A stretch of 64,000 bases of DNA from Owenia fusiformis (lineage: Eukaryota > Annelida > Polychaeta > Sabellida > Oweniidae), in contig CAIIXF020000004.1 in the NCBI GenBank assembly GCA_903813345.2, positions 28,521,986-28,585,985 on the forward strand, given 5' to 3'. The position numbers and the translations under genes are program-made. Positions 1-10,000 of this stretch are shown in pieces; within the stretch, counting starts at the first letter, position 1, and each line of letters opens with the position of its first letter. The notes under the pieces are model-generated. The model had not been told where the DNA came from and did no database searches. It saw only the letters and a list, made by a program, of their open reading frames with translations.

Positions 1-464
1 ACTCTAAGTGCATACCAGTCAAGAAAAACAAACCTCATATATCCCAAAACCATGATCTAACGTGAAAAGAAACAATGTATAATACCCCCTTTGCCCCTAC
101 CATTCAAGAACCGATATCACAATCCAAGACCAGAACACCAAGGGACATTTCATTCATACTGAAGTCATTACAATACATGTTAAAGAAAAAATTAGAAATT
201 GATAGCCAATACTCATAACATCAAAAATAGTTGTAGATACAAGTACTCATACAAGATAGAGCATTCAGTCTCAAATGATGTGGGATAGATAAAATCCAGT
301 CTCCAAGTCCATAGGAATTTCAAAGGGTCAACAACCATTCAAAAAAGCCGTCGCCATAATCCATAAAACACAATAATTCACAATGGTTGTGAAACGTTCC
401 AATAGAAATAGAGCTTCTTCTGCTATGTGATGTGGGTTTTGTTTTAAAGCGAGGAATGCTTCTG
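1..464. other. No gene seen; flank of a decayed gene
   Basis: I see no exon or recognisable repeat here. The right edge carries the degraded 3' end of the minus-strand pseudogene that starts beyond 2 kb: after the last conserved block, the frame runs into stop codons within about 40 nt. Confidence 0.5.
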
Positions 465-2830
465 TTACTTCTGGATATTTATTCCATACTGTCCAACATT
501 ATTTTTTCCATGCCCAAAGAATGACGATGTCCTATCACGCCCAGTAAATGCATGGAAAACAGGGAGACATTCAGATTTGGTAGGTCCAAGAGCTCTTGCC
601 ATCTCATGAGCAGCCAAATACCTATAGTTTTTCCCAGTTCCAAATGCAACCCATATGCTAATACCTAGTTGGGCAGAGGCAGCTACAGCAAGGACAACTA
701 TATCAGTATCATTGCTTCTGATAAGTATTCTGGCAAACCCTCTTCTAGCCATAAGGGCAATGTGGACAAACATTTTGGTATCTGCTTCTTCATGAGAACA
801 TGGCTCCAAGTCATTTGTATCACTAATTGCAGGATTGCAAATCACCTTCTCACCAATATTGGTCACAATCTGTTTATATGCATCTAATGGAAGACTTGAT
901 AGTTTGTAGGCTAACTACCAAACAACTGTTGCTTGTTGGAGTCATCTCTCAAGTAAGACTGCCAGTTTCTGGGCACAGTGTTACCAAGATACGTGAAGGT
1001 CATCCTTCTGTCACCTTTCCCACGCTTCTGTCTCGTCATCGTCTTCAGGCTCCTTGCCAGGTACTCATTCCAAATTATATCGAGGCGATCAACATGTTGC
1101 AGCTAACCTTGGATGTAGGGAAGGAAAACATCAGTGGCATAATCCTCAACGGTCTTTGCTGTAGTTGGTTCTAGAAGGTGTACTGAACATGCACCATCTA
1201 TTATTTCAGCAACAACAGGCCTATCTTTTCCCCAAGGGACAATATCCTCCATGCAGTTAAGTAGCTCTGATTTCTCACCATTTCTGAGGACACCATACTT
1301 TGCCAGTGAAGGTGGATACTCCTGGTTCTCATGCATGAGAAAGTCATCAAGATCAATGTTTCTTGTCTGGCATGTGATGTATAATTTGGAGAATAAATCA
1401 CAGTCATTTCTCATTTTCTTGATTTGAGATTTCTGATTTGTTCTTTTGGGTATTTTGCTGCTAAACATTGCGATCTTGTGGCGTTTTATGGGTGTATCCA
1501 ATGGTTCAGTTCTCTCCACAAGACATTCAGTTGTATACCTAGTGAAGCTTTGGTTGCCAATGTCTTCTATACTTCTGATGGTGTCACTTACTGATACATA
1601 CATCTTCACCTGACACAAGGAAGGGATTGCCTAGTTTATCAGTAGTAGTCACAACAGCAAATACATCATCTCTAAATTTCTGTTGGATGCTTGCTGTTTG
1701 CTCGTGGTGGCTAAAGTCTTCGTTGGCTTTCATGTCTCCTATACTTGAGACTTCTTCAAACTCTTTGATGATCTAGGATATTGCAGGACCAGCTGTCATC
1801 CATCGTTTCAGTGCAGTAGGATTATCTGTTATTCCTATAGCCCCACCAGAACCCTTAATCAGAGCATTATTTGCTCATGGACCTGGTCTATAGGGATGGT
1901 TGAGAATGACATAGGTGTCTTCTGAACTGTAAAGAGACCTTCATTGAAATGCTGATACAGGTCAGGGTGAGTTGTCTCCAATTGGACCATGTCCCTTAGG
2001 TGTATTGGGAGCCATCTGGAATAGTGTGTATGATCTAATGCAAAAAAAAACAGGGCATCATCTTGGTCAAAACACAGGCCCGTAGCCAGGGGGGGGGGGT
2101 TCGCAGGGTTCTGGCGAACCCCCCTGGCCAAAAATTCTTTCAAAGTCATGCAGTTTTTCACAATTTTGAGCACTTCTCAAGTGATTTTAGTCATATTTGG
2201 GCCAAAATTGTCAAATGTGAACCCCCCCTGGAAATCTTTGAAAACTGAACCCCCCTTGGCAAATCCTGGTTACGGGCCTGAAACAGATATGTAGAGTTTA
2301 AAGTCTGCCTATCTCAGGGATCTAACAAAGATCATAAGCATAATTTAAAGGCCCTGTGTTAAAGCCCAGTATTTGAAATGGGGGGAATTGGCTTCCCCTT
2401 CCCTTTTCCATTCTTCAAAGGATAGGGGGGCTACATCTCTGAGTTGGGCAGCAGCTAGGTATATGTTGAAAGCTTTCTTCATTAGGATGTGGAGCGCTGC
2501 CAACGTAATTTGATGTGCTCTTCTAGTCTTGGATATATGGCTTCCCTTTAGGAAGGACTCTGCAGTACCAACTGATGCTGTATTTGACTGAGCAATAACG
2601 GTACATTTACCCAACTGTTGTCTGTCATCCAATCACCAACTACCTTCTGGAATGCCATTTCTATATGGAGACCTCCAAACATGATCAAGTATTTATCTTC
2701 CCCATGTGTATCAGGGTATATCTATTGAATGGTTTTCAGGGAAGCAAACAATGGTTGGTCAGCCGAAAGCACTGGTATTTGACCAGGATTTACTATATGT
2801 ATGTCACGTTTGACTATGTACTTACCATGT
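430..2830 (-). pseudogene. Decayed gene of a multi-copy HEEADT/HAFTG family (possible PIN-like nuclease)
   Basis: Read on the minus strand, successive frames keep the order of an uncharacterised protein family I know as multi-copy in invertebrate genomes: ADQPLFA and MFGGLHIEMA (about 2760-2660), TRRAHQ (2540), FFALDHTHYSRWLP (2045-2000), GGAIGITDNP (1840), DLFSKLYI (1390), RPVVAEIIDGA (1210), HEEADTKMF (800), SNDTDIVVLA (710) and LPVFHAFTGRD (555). Acidic blocks followed by HAFTG resemble XPG/PIN nucleases; that fold is inference. It is dead: an in-frame TAA or TAG appears about 2735, 2610, 1790 and near 1102, there are frameshifts near 2600, 2340 and 1850, and a MITE interrupts it at 2075-2280. 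Roughly 750 residues were encoded. No introns are evident, so it may be retro- or transposon-derived. Family assignment is fairly sure, function is not. Confidence 0.65.
2075..2280 (+). mobile_element. 206-bp MITE, family CAGGCCCGTAGCC
   Basis: It begins CAGGCCCGTAGCCAGG and ends CCTGGTTACGGGCCTG, an imperfect terminal inverted repeat, with G-rich tracts and GAACCCCCC motifs just inside both ends. The direct repeat AAACA flanks it (2070-2074 and 2281-2285). The best second copy, in the opposite orientation, is at 32369-32575; degraded copies lie near 6748, 21119 and 57049. It has no coding capacity. It interrupts the surrounding pseudogene between the LYISV and FFALDH blocks. Confidence 0.8.
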
Positions 2831-3403
2831 TGTAACATGACTAGAGATTTTTTCCAAAAGAAAAAATATTTAATCCCTTCAGTGCAGAGTCTATCCAGCA
2901 TTTATTCTCAATCATATGTGTGACTCTCATATTGATATGTAATAATTATGAGTAATTCAATAAAAGCTTATAAAATAGTACAAGGCTTAATACTGAGCCT
3001 TGCTGAACACCCGTTTTAATAGTTAAATATAATATAAAGGAGTTCCTATATCACAAGCAACTGTCTGGAATTCCCTTAAACAAATACAATTGGTTTAGAG
3101 CTAAAATACAACATTAATTCAAAGAGAATTCAAATTTCTTAAAAATCTATATGTATCGGCGGCCATCTTGGATTTTCTTCAGAACGAGGCTCCGGATCAC
3201 TTGCTGCCTCGAGCCAATTTTTTTCAATTGCCTTCAGTTACACTTGTACCAATTTTGGTGCTTCTATCATAAAAAGAATTATCGTAAGGTGATTAGGCTT
3301 AGCTATTATGGAAATTGTAATATTATCAATCCACGTTTTAAATGTTAATTAGAAAAATGTAATGGCTAATGTAATAACAGTATGATAAAGAATAATTTCT
3401 TAC
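2831..3403. other. Gene-free stretch
   Basis: No coding segment with splice sites and no repeat unit was found on either strand. It separates the 3'-most exon seen of the 3404-6277 minus gene from the pseudogene at 430-2830. The next exon expected for that gene is not recognisable here. Confidence 0.4.
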
Positions 3404-6277
3404 TTTAGGAGCTTTTACATGGCTGAAGTATTGCTTCCAGAGCCTTCAGAATGTTGATTCTGATACTGTCAGAGATTCCGCCCCCATTTGTGTTTTGTAG
3501 TCATTGAAAATGTCTGTTTTTGTCAAACACACTGGCAGATGTATATTCAACGAATCAGGCAATTTGTCACCGAATTGTGCTGCATACCTGTAATAAGCAA
3601 ATCTTTACAATGGACTACACAGCTCTTTCTAACTAAGAAATTGACGAATTATAAACATTGAGTGTATTAAAAAACATGAGGTTTATAAGGGGAAAACACC
3701 CCCAGCCAATCAATAATGCAAGGGCCCATCGTTGCTGCAAGAACTGAAGTATATTTTGCTGAATTTAAGCATAATTGAAGTCCTTTGAAGCCGGATGGAC
3801 ATGTCTAGATTAATGTTCTTTTTGGCTTCTAAAATTAGATTTCATGGGACCAGTTACCTTTCAATCCAAGCAATAGCCTCCATAGACGGTATCCCATGTC
3901 CTCTCCCATTTGGTAAAGGCGCCAAAAGACTACCTCCTATAATTAAAATTGCAAAAATTATTAGTATGTTGTTGCTAGCTCTTAATTTGCCCTTGTCCCA
4001 TTAATAAGCCTTAATTATAATGATTTTTATAGTATGAAACTGCTTATACTTACCAATGAATCTCTTTCTAATGGCATAGAATGTTGAGCTTGCCAGTCCA
4101 AGTATAGCCAGCCATGCATTCAAGCATATTGGATAGTTGGGTAAACCTTCTATGTAAAAGGAACTTCCTTCGTATTCGCCATTCTCATCAAAACTGAAAG
4201 TTCATAAAAATGTTATTTCAAGTTAAGTCTCATGCAGGAATGAAGACGGCATTACATTACATTAAATTGGAAACGTTAATATTAAAGAAATATACATAAA
4301 ATAGATACCATCTTATGTTGGGGTTTAAGTTTTTGTGTTTCTTACCTCATGTGTATGTCCAACCATCAAGAAAGACACTTTAATTTTTCTAAATACCCCC
4401 ATTTGAACCAAGAGCGCAAAAAAGCCAAACGTGTATCTGCAAAAAATCAGTATAATATCAAGTTATTCTGTAGTGATTCTCAGACTCAAGTGATAGGCAA
4501 TTTTTGTTTAGTACTAAATAGTCATTACACTGAGCCAATTGCTTAAATCCTTAATTATTGATAATACCTTGAGGTTCTTTTAAGTGTATCAAGCACATAC
4601 TGGTGCTTTTCAGTTGCAGTCAGGCCCTGGAAGTATTGCCTGGAATCACTCATGCTGCTGGCCTGGAATCACTCATGCTGCTGACCTGAAATCAGATTAT
4701 TGATGACTATGATTATGTACATACTGTATCGTGTTCATTCAATCAAACAGTGCGTTCAGTTTAAGGTAGTTTTGTATGTCCAGAATTTATATGCAATCTT
4801 CGTTGAAGTTACAAATGGACGAACGTACACACTGACCTTAACTTAAAATGTAACTGATAAAACAACAAAACGAGCAGCAAAACACCGCAACTAATTGCTG
4901 AATAGACAGGAGTTTAGGATCTGAAAATACATAAAATAGTTTGTATGCAAACAGGGACAATATAGAATATTAAGCATAGTCTGTACATCACACTTTAAAT
5001 TTGTTTGCCTTTTTGTATGCTGTCAATATTTATTATATGAATTTTGTTCTGATGATGTAAATGATGTAGTCGAAGTTTTAGTCGTAGCCGTGTATGTTTT
5101 GATACATGTCAATAAAAGATACATACTATTATATAATATATGGTGATCTAACTTACAAGTAGCATGAAATGTTGTTTCTTTTATTAAGGAAATGACTTTT
5201 TGAACTGACTTACTATGTTTCTTTGATGCTTTGTTCACAAAGGCTTCCTCTGTAAAAAAGATAGATAATGCCAATAAAAATATGGAATATACAATTAAAT
5301 TTAGAGGTTTGATATAAAATGTGCTTACTTTGATCACATATGATTTCAAATTAGTAATAAATAAATAAATAAATAAATAACGCGCATGAATGGTTACATC
5401 ATTATTTACTGCTTCCATACCTATTTTGTTCGACAACAAAATATCATCCTCATCAAAATCACTGCCCTCGTCTGGCTCCATCTCCATGTTGTTGTTGTTG
5501 TTGTTGTTGTTAGACGCTGCATATACACTCTCTCTCCAGCGAAATGGAGCTACAGGTACCGTCTTCATGATCTGAAAATATTATACTATTATTTCATCGA
5601 ATGTGATCAATAAAACTATGGCAACTGTCTCACAAAATGTGCTGAACAGAGCAGGGGATTCCCCGTTGGTTTCAGATGCTTTGAAGTTGTTGAAAGGGGA
5701 ATACCCTTAATCGAATGAATGAATGTAATAACGTCATGGGATTGTTCTTAAGAGAGCAGGGGATTCCCCGTTGGCCTCAGTAGCTTTGAAGTTATTGAAA
5801 GGGGAATACCCTGATAGGATGAATGAATGTAATTACGTCATGGGATTGTTCTGACAAGAGCAGGGGATTCCCCGTCGGCCTCGAGCTCAGTAGCTTTGAA
5901 GTTGTTGAAGGGGAATACCCTTAATCGAATGAATGAATGCATTGTCGATATTATTGGCCCCGGTGTAAAAGGGTAGGTGGTTCTATCAAATTATTGTCCT
6001 ACTCTCGATTGATTTTTATGGTGACCTAATTACCATTATTTTCCTTATTATTTAGGCTATACACTGAATAAGGGCCAGTAAGGGCCGTTAGGAAAGGGGA
6101 CCATAATTTATTTCACACCGGCATCGATCGCTATCTCTTATTTGTCACTTATGTGACTTTTCCGATGGTCGAAAGATAAGATGCGTGAATCACTGAATGT
6201 TTAACAATGAACAACCAGTCAGGGGGAGTGAGCTTACCTTCCTGCTGTTGGTCAACGTCCATCGGTGTGGTTTCCAT
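3404..6277 (-). CDS. 5' exons of an uncharacterised multi-copy-family gene, probably broken
   Basis: Minus-strand exons with GT-AG borders: 6277-6238 (starts METTPMDVDQ), 5549-5421 (APFRWRESVYAAS, an eight-Asn run, then acidic DEGSDFDEDD), 5249-5157 (EEAFVNKASKKHSKS), 4685-4568 (YFQGLTATEKHQYVLDTL), 4193-4054 (YPICLNAWLAILGLASS), 3936-3858 (NGRGHGIPSMEAIAW) and 3587-3404 (IHLPVCLTKTDIFNDY). Phases agree for 6238/5549 if the internal TAG acceptor is used, for 5421/5249, and for 4568/4193/3936/3587. They fail at 5157/4685, where a 23-bp tandem duplication and a TGA lie. A second TGA (3448-3446) interrupts the conserved STF-RLWKQYF block. The later exons match an invertebrate family with helix-turn-helix-like N-terminal and GHTHED C-terminal blocks, possibly transposase-derived. 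I give no function. Confidence 0.6.
4346..4436 (-). pseudogene. Displaced C-terminal-type exon (GHTHE block) inside an intron
   Basis: A 91-nt segment with a good acceptor (TTTTTTGCAG) and donor (GAG then GTAAGA) encodes FGFFALLVQMGVF and FLMVGHTHE. In the family of the surrounding gene this block lies far C-terminal, yet here it sits upstream of N-terminal exons. Inclusion after the 4685-4568 exon is in phase, but the following 4193 exon would then open with TTT TGA. Direct joining of 4568 to 4193 is in frame, so this exon looks inserted and normally skipped. Confidence 0.6.
4638..4683. repeat. 23-bp perfect tandem duplication in a minus-strand exon
   Basis: Two adjacent copies (4638-4660, 4661-4683) of a 23-mer, minus-strand reading CAGCAGCATGAGTGATTCC plus four bases. 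Because 23 is not a multiple of 3, it shifts the frame and puts a TGA in the upstream copy. ATG in the downstream copy is in the coding frame (MSDSRQYF). Confidence 0.85.
4682..4725 (+). repeat. Dispersed 40-bp repeat, second copy at 6886-6929
   Basis: The stretch containing AAATCAGATTATTGATGACT and ATGTACATA occurs at both places with few mismatches. One copy abuts the acceptor of the 4685 exon, the other lies in the intergenic region before the plus-strand gene. Origin unknown. Confidence 0.6.
5355..5380 (+). repeat. Short TAAA microsatellite
   Basis: About six tandem TAAA units in an intron of the minus-strand gene. Confidence 0.85.
5646..5945 (+). repeat. Three ~104-bp tandem repeats with kB-type palindromes
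   Basis: Three units start near 5647, 5752 and 5856; the last is truncated. Each carries the perfect palindrome GGGGATTCCCC (5654-5664, 5759-5769, 5863-5873), which fits the NF-kB consensus GGGRNWYYCC, then a GAAGTTGTTGAA motif and GGGGAATACCC. Units 1 and 2 also include ACGTCATGGG. The array lies in the first intron of the minus-strand gene, about 0.4-0.6 kb from its start codon. An enhancer role is inference. Confidence 0.75.
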
Positions 6278-6477
6278 GATAACCGCCCACAGATATGCAT
6301 GAATTAACAGCTGAGCTGGAGCGAAACCCTAGTAGACTCCCGAAAATCCTATGATAATGGCGTTATGTTTTAGTTCGGGAAAGTAACGTCACAAATGCGA
6401 GGCCCAAATTTGGAATGTGTGGCAAAACTGTGACGTCACTACTAGGTTGTTAGCAACGGTAATCATCAAATCTCCAA

Positions 6478-6547
6478 TATACTGAGGCTACGACGTCACG
6501 AATACTGAGGCTACGACGTCACGAATACTGAGGCAACGACGTCACAC
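6478..6547 (+). repeat. Three 23-bp tandem repeats with CRE-type cores
   Basis: The unit ATACTGAGGCTACGACGTCA plus CGA repeats three times, the third with one change. GACGTCA cores lie at 6492-6498, 6515-6521 and 6538-6544, exactly 23 bp apart. Confidence 0.85.
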
Positions 6548-6747
6548 GCAAAAGGGATAGCCTACTATAGACCGCCCGCCATTATTCACATACGCGCATA
6601 GTCACATATGATATAGTCTAATAGTAATAGTAATAGTATAAAGAAGAGGCTAGTAAAGGTGTAACTGTATGTAAGTATATTTTATTTTCAATAGACACAA
6701 TAAATATCTAGGCTATGCTTATATTTTATTAGTAAGCTTATAGACCA

Positions 6748-6846
6748 CAGGTCCGTTGCCAGCCAAGGATTGGCCAAGTGGGGTTCACTTTTTTCAAAGA
6801 ATTCCAGGTTTCACTTTTGATTCACTGCATAGTCAAAAATATCAAA
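6748..6846 (+). mobile_element. Truncated copy of the CAGGCCCGTAGCC MITE
   Basis: CAGGTCCGTTGCCAGCC, then GGTTCACTTTTT and ATTCCAGG in the same order as the left half of the 32369 copy. The right half is missing. Confidence 0.6.
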
Positions 6847-7027
6847 AAGCCGGTCGCCCTCACATGCTACGGGAAAGCACAGATGACCTAAAATCAGATT
6901 ATTGATGACTATGACCATGTACATATCGAAATGACTTATCCCTTTTATTATTGTTAGACTTGTTAAGAGAACTGACAATTTAGGCTAATTATCAATTCTA
7001 CTTTCAGCTATCAGAGACTGAGGAGTG

Positions 7028-10000
7028 ATGATGGACTCAACGCCTTCCTGGTTCAGTCCATCTGAAGGGACAGATGCAGATGATGGTAAAATATGCCATT
7101 TTTTGAAAACGTTTAAGCTTACATTTTTTATGATATTTCGGATTTTTTTTAAATCTGGGTACTTTGATAAAATAGCACCTGTGCATATTTTTACGTAGAA
7201 AACCAAAAAGTGTTAAAATGGATAATATACTAGTAATGTCACTCATTGCAGTAACTAAATAAATGTTCCCCATTCGCCATATAAATCAGGAGCTGAATTA
7301 AGTATATCTACAATAGAGTAAATAATTGTTTTTTAGGTGCTTGCAGTCCTACTATTCCCCCACAGATCCGTGTGGAAAGCAGTGACGGAGAAGATATTTC
7401 TAGTAATCAAGGTAGGTATTTTCATTGTTTTATGCCACTCATTGCAGTAACTAAATAAATGTTCCCCATTCGCCATATTAAATCAGGAGCTAAATTAAGT
7501 ATATCTACAATAGAGTAAATAATTGTTTTTTAGGTGCTTGCAGTCCTACTATTCCCCCACAGACCATCCGTGTGGAAAGCAGTGACGGAGAAGATAGTAG
7601 TCAAGGTAGGTATTCTCATTGTTTTCATGGGCATCAAGTAATTAGGACCATTACCCCTCATACAGGTCTTTACCCGAAACAAAATACTCAATCGGCCGGG
7701 CGCCGGCCGATGAATCGCAGCATTTGTGACCCAGGCATTAGTGGTGTTATAGTCGATATCTGAGTTGCATCTTCGTATACTAGAATTTCAGTGCATTTTC
7801 TTTATTTCCCCCGGGATATAACCTGTATCTATAACCTCCCATTAAAAACAATATTTCATCTAGGAATTACTGTCAAATGCACATCCAAATAAGTAATAAT
7901 ACGTTCTGGTTCCTTTACTTCAGGTTGCAGCCACATGTTAGTGGAGCTGAGCAATTCCTTAAAGCAGATGATGAAGCCTTCAACGAAGAATTCTAAAGGT
8001 AACTTGACTAATGCATTGGTAGACATCATTCTGTGCATTGAATTTTTTTAGCTACAATTTTGGGTAATCAGTTGTTATAGCCATAACATGATTAATGAGG
8101 CCTAATAATGTTATGCGTTTCCTTAGATGTGTTAATTATGAACCGTATAACTTAACATTCATGTTCCATCCATATGATTTAACGTTATTTCAGTTAAAGT
8201 TCGACAGTACCCGGGCTGGTCCATCATTAATGATGCTGGCAGTTTCTACCTATCCATTGGCGACTCAGGAGTCAAGGCCACAGACATCAAAGGACTACCA
8301 TTTGGGAAACTCATCGCAGCGCGGTTCAGCTCTGGGGCCAACCTTATTACAGTAAGAACAGTTTTATTGTATTTCCAGTCTAATTAGATGATTTTAAAAG
8401 AATTTATAGCGAAGGGGGAGCAGTGACAATGTGTTGTAAGCACCCGGTTTTACCTACAATAAGATGACATATTTATAATACTGGCACAATGATTAACAAA
8501 GCATTTACTTCCTCAAATTAAATGATCCCAAACTCAAGCAACACAACACTGTTATATCTTTCTTGGGAGTAGTTATTGATGCCAAGTTAAAATATATGCC
8601 ATTTGGTTTCAATATTTCTATCTCACGTATTATTACGTTTTTGATAGCATCACAAACAAGTTAAACATGATGCATATTTTGTGGTATTTTAAGATATCTC
8701 ATTGCTTTTAGTTAGTGTTATCATGGGTGGTAGTCTGGTAGAGCCCATGGTGTTATGCAATAAATTATATAACCAACGTATGTCAGGTGTTTTTGTTGTG
8801 TTTTAGGTTCAGACACATAATGAATTTAAACGTATTTAAAGAACAGGTCCATTTAACAGGCTTTTGGTCCACTAAAGCTTTTTCCAGAAAACTCATTCTT
8901 CCAGTTTACTTTTAAAACTAATTGCATGTTGAAGATAAACCTTTTATCTTGAGATGTTCAATTTCAAAAAGTGACACAAGTTTTCATTTTCTTAGAAAAA
9001 TTGGCAGTAAGAACTCCCATCCCAGGGCTGTCGGAATCTGGGTACACACTATGTTCACCATCAAAATAGTATCAAAATGTATTGTTATATAGCATTTAGT
9101 AGATCAAATGCCAAATGCAAATGAGCATATATCAAAAGTAAGCCTTCAACACTTTAAAATATAGCAAACATGTTTAGAAAACTGGCGAGAAACCATTCTC
9201 ATTGAAGTGCTCTTATGTGCAGTTAATTGCAATCATTTTCTCCTAATTTTAAAAAATCACCTCCTTACTCTTAAAACATGCTCTATAGAGTAGCGGAAGA
9301 GCCATACCCATACCATACCATATACCATACCATACCATACCATATACAATATACCATAAACCATACCATAACATACCATACCATACACCATCCCGTATCG
9401 TATACTATACCATATACCATACCATACCATACCATAGATCATACCATACCATACACCATATATCATACACCGTATACCATACACCATATACCACATACCA
9501 TACCATACTAGTGTTGTCGCGATTAATCGATACATCGCGATATACATCGCCAAAGATGATTCAAAACATCGATGTTTTTGAAAAAAATTAATTTGCTAAA
9601 AATCACCCTTTCTTATCTTATTTTGACGCAAATCGCTTACCTTTCTCATGTCTTATTTCATTTTCCAATGTTTTCTGATAAATATTTCACTTTAAAACTG
9701 CTTTAGCTAGTCGAAATGAACCATTAATCTAAAAAAATTACTTTACTTTCATTTCACCCTTACTAGAAGTTCCCGGATGTACCGGATGTTCGGTATTTTA
9801 GTGCATTAGCGTTCGGTATTTCAGTGCACTTTTCTCGGACTTTTTCTCGATGTACATCGCGATGTGCATCGATGTTTACTACTGAATATTGCCGATGCAT
9901 CGATGTACAATTATGGCACATCGCGACAACACTATACCATACAACACTATACCATACACCATATACCATACATTATATACCATACACCATATACCATACC

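Larger units (their letters stand above)
6278..7027. promoter_or_regulatory. Probable bidirectional promoter region
   Basis: This 750-bp gap separates the start codons of two divergent genes. It holds a full TGACGTCA CRE palindrome (6431-6438), an RFX/X-box-like GTTGTTAGCAAC (6446-6457), and three tandem 23-bp units each with GACGTCAC (6481-6547). A plus-strand 5' UTR acceptor (CTTTCAG, 7001-7007) precedes the ATG at 7028. Transcription start sites were not identified. A degraded MITE copy lies at 6748-6846. Confidence 0.5.

Noticed and set aside
3151-3348. ORF starting GGCGGCCATCTTGGA context
   Set aside because: No motif or exon border; likely noncoding.
5652-5880. CRISPR-like array (regular ~104-bp spacing with palindromes)
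   Set aside because: Eukaryotic context, whole unit repeats rather than unique spacers.
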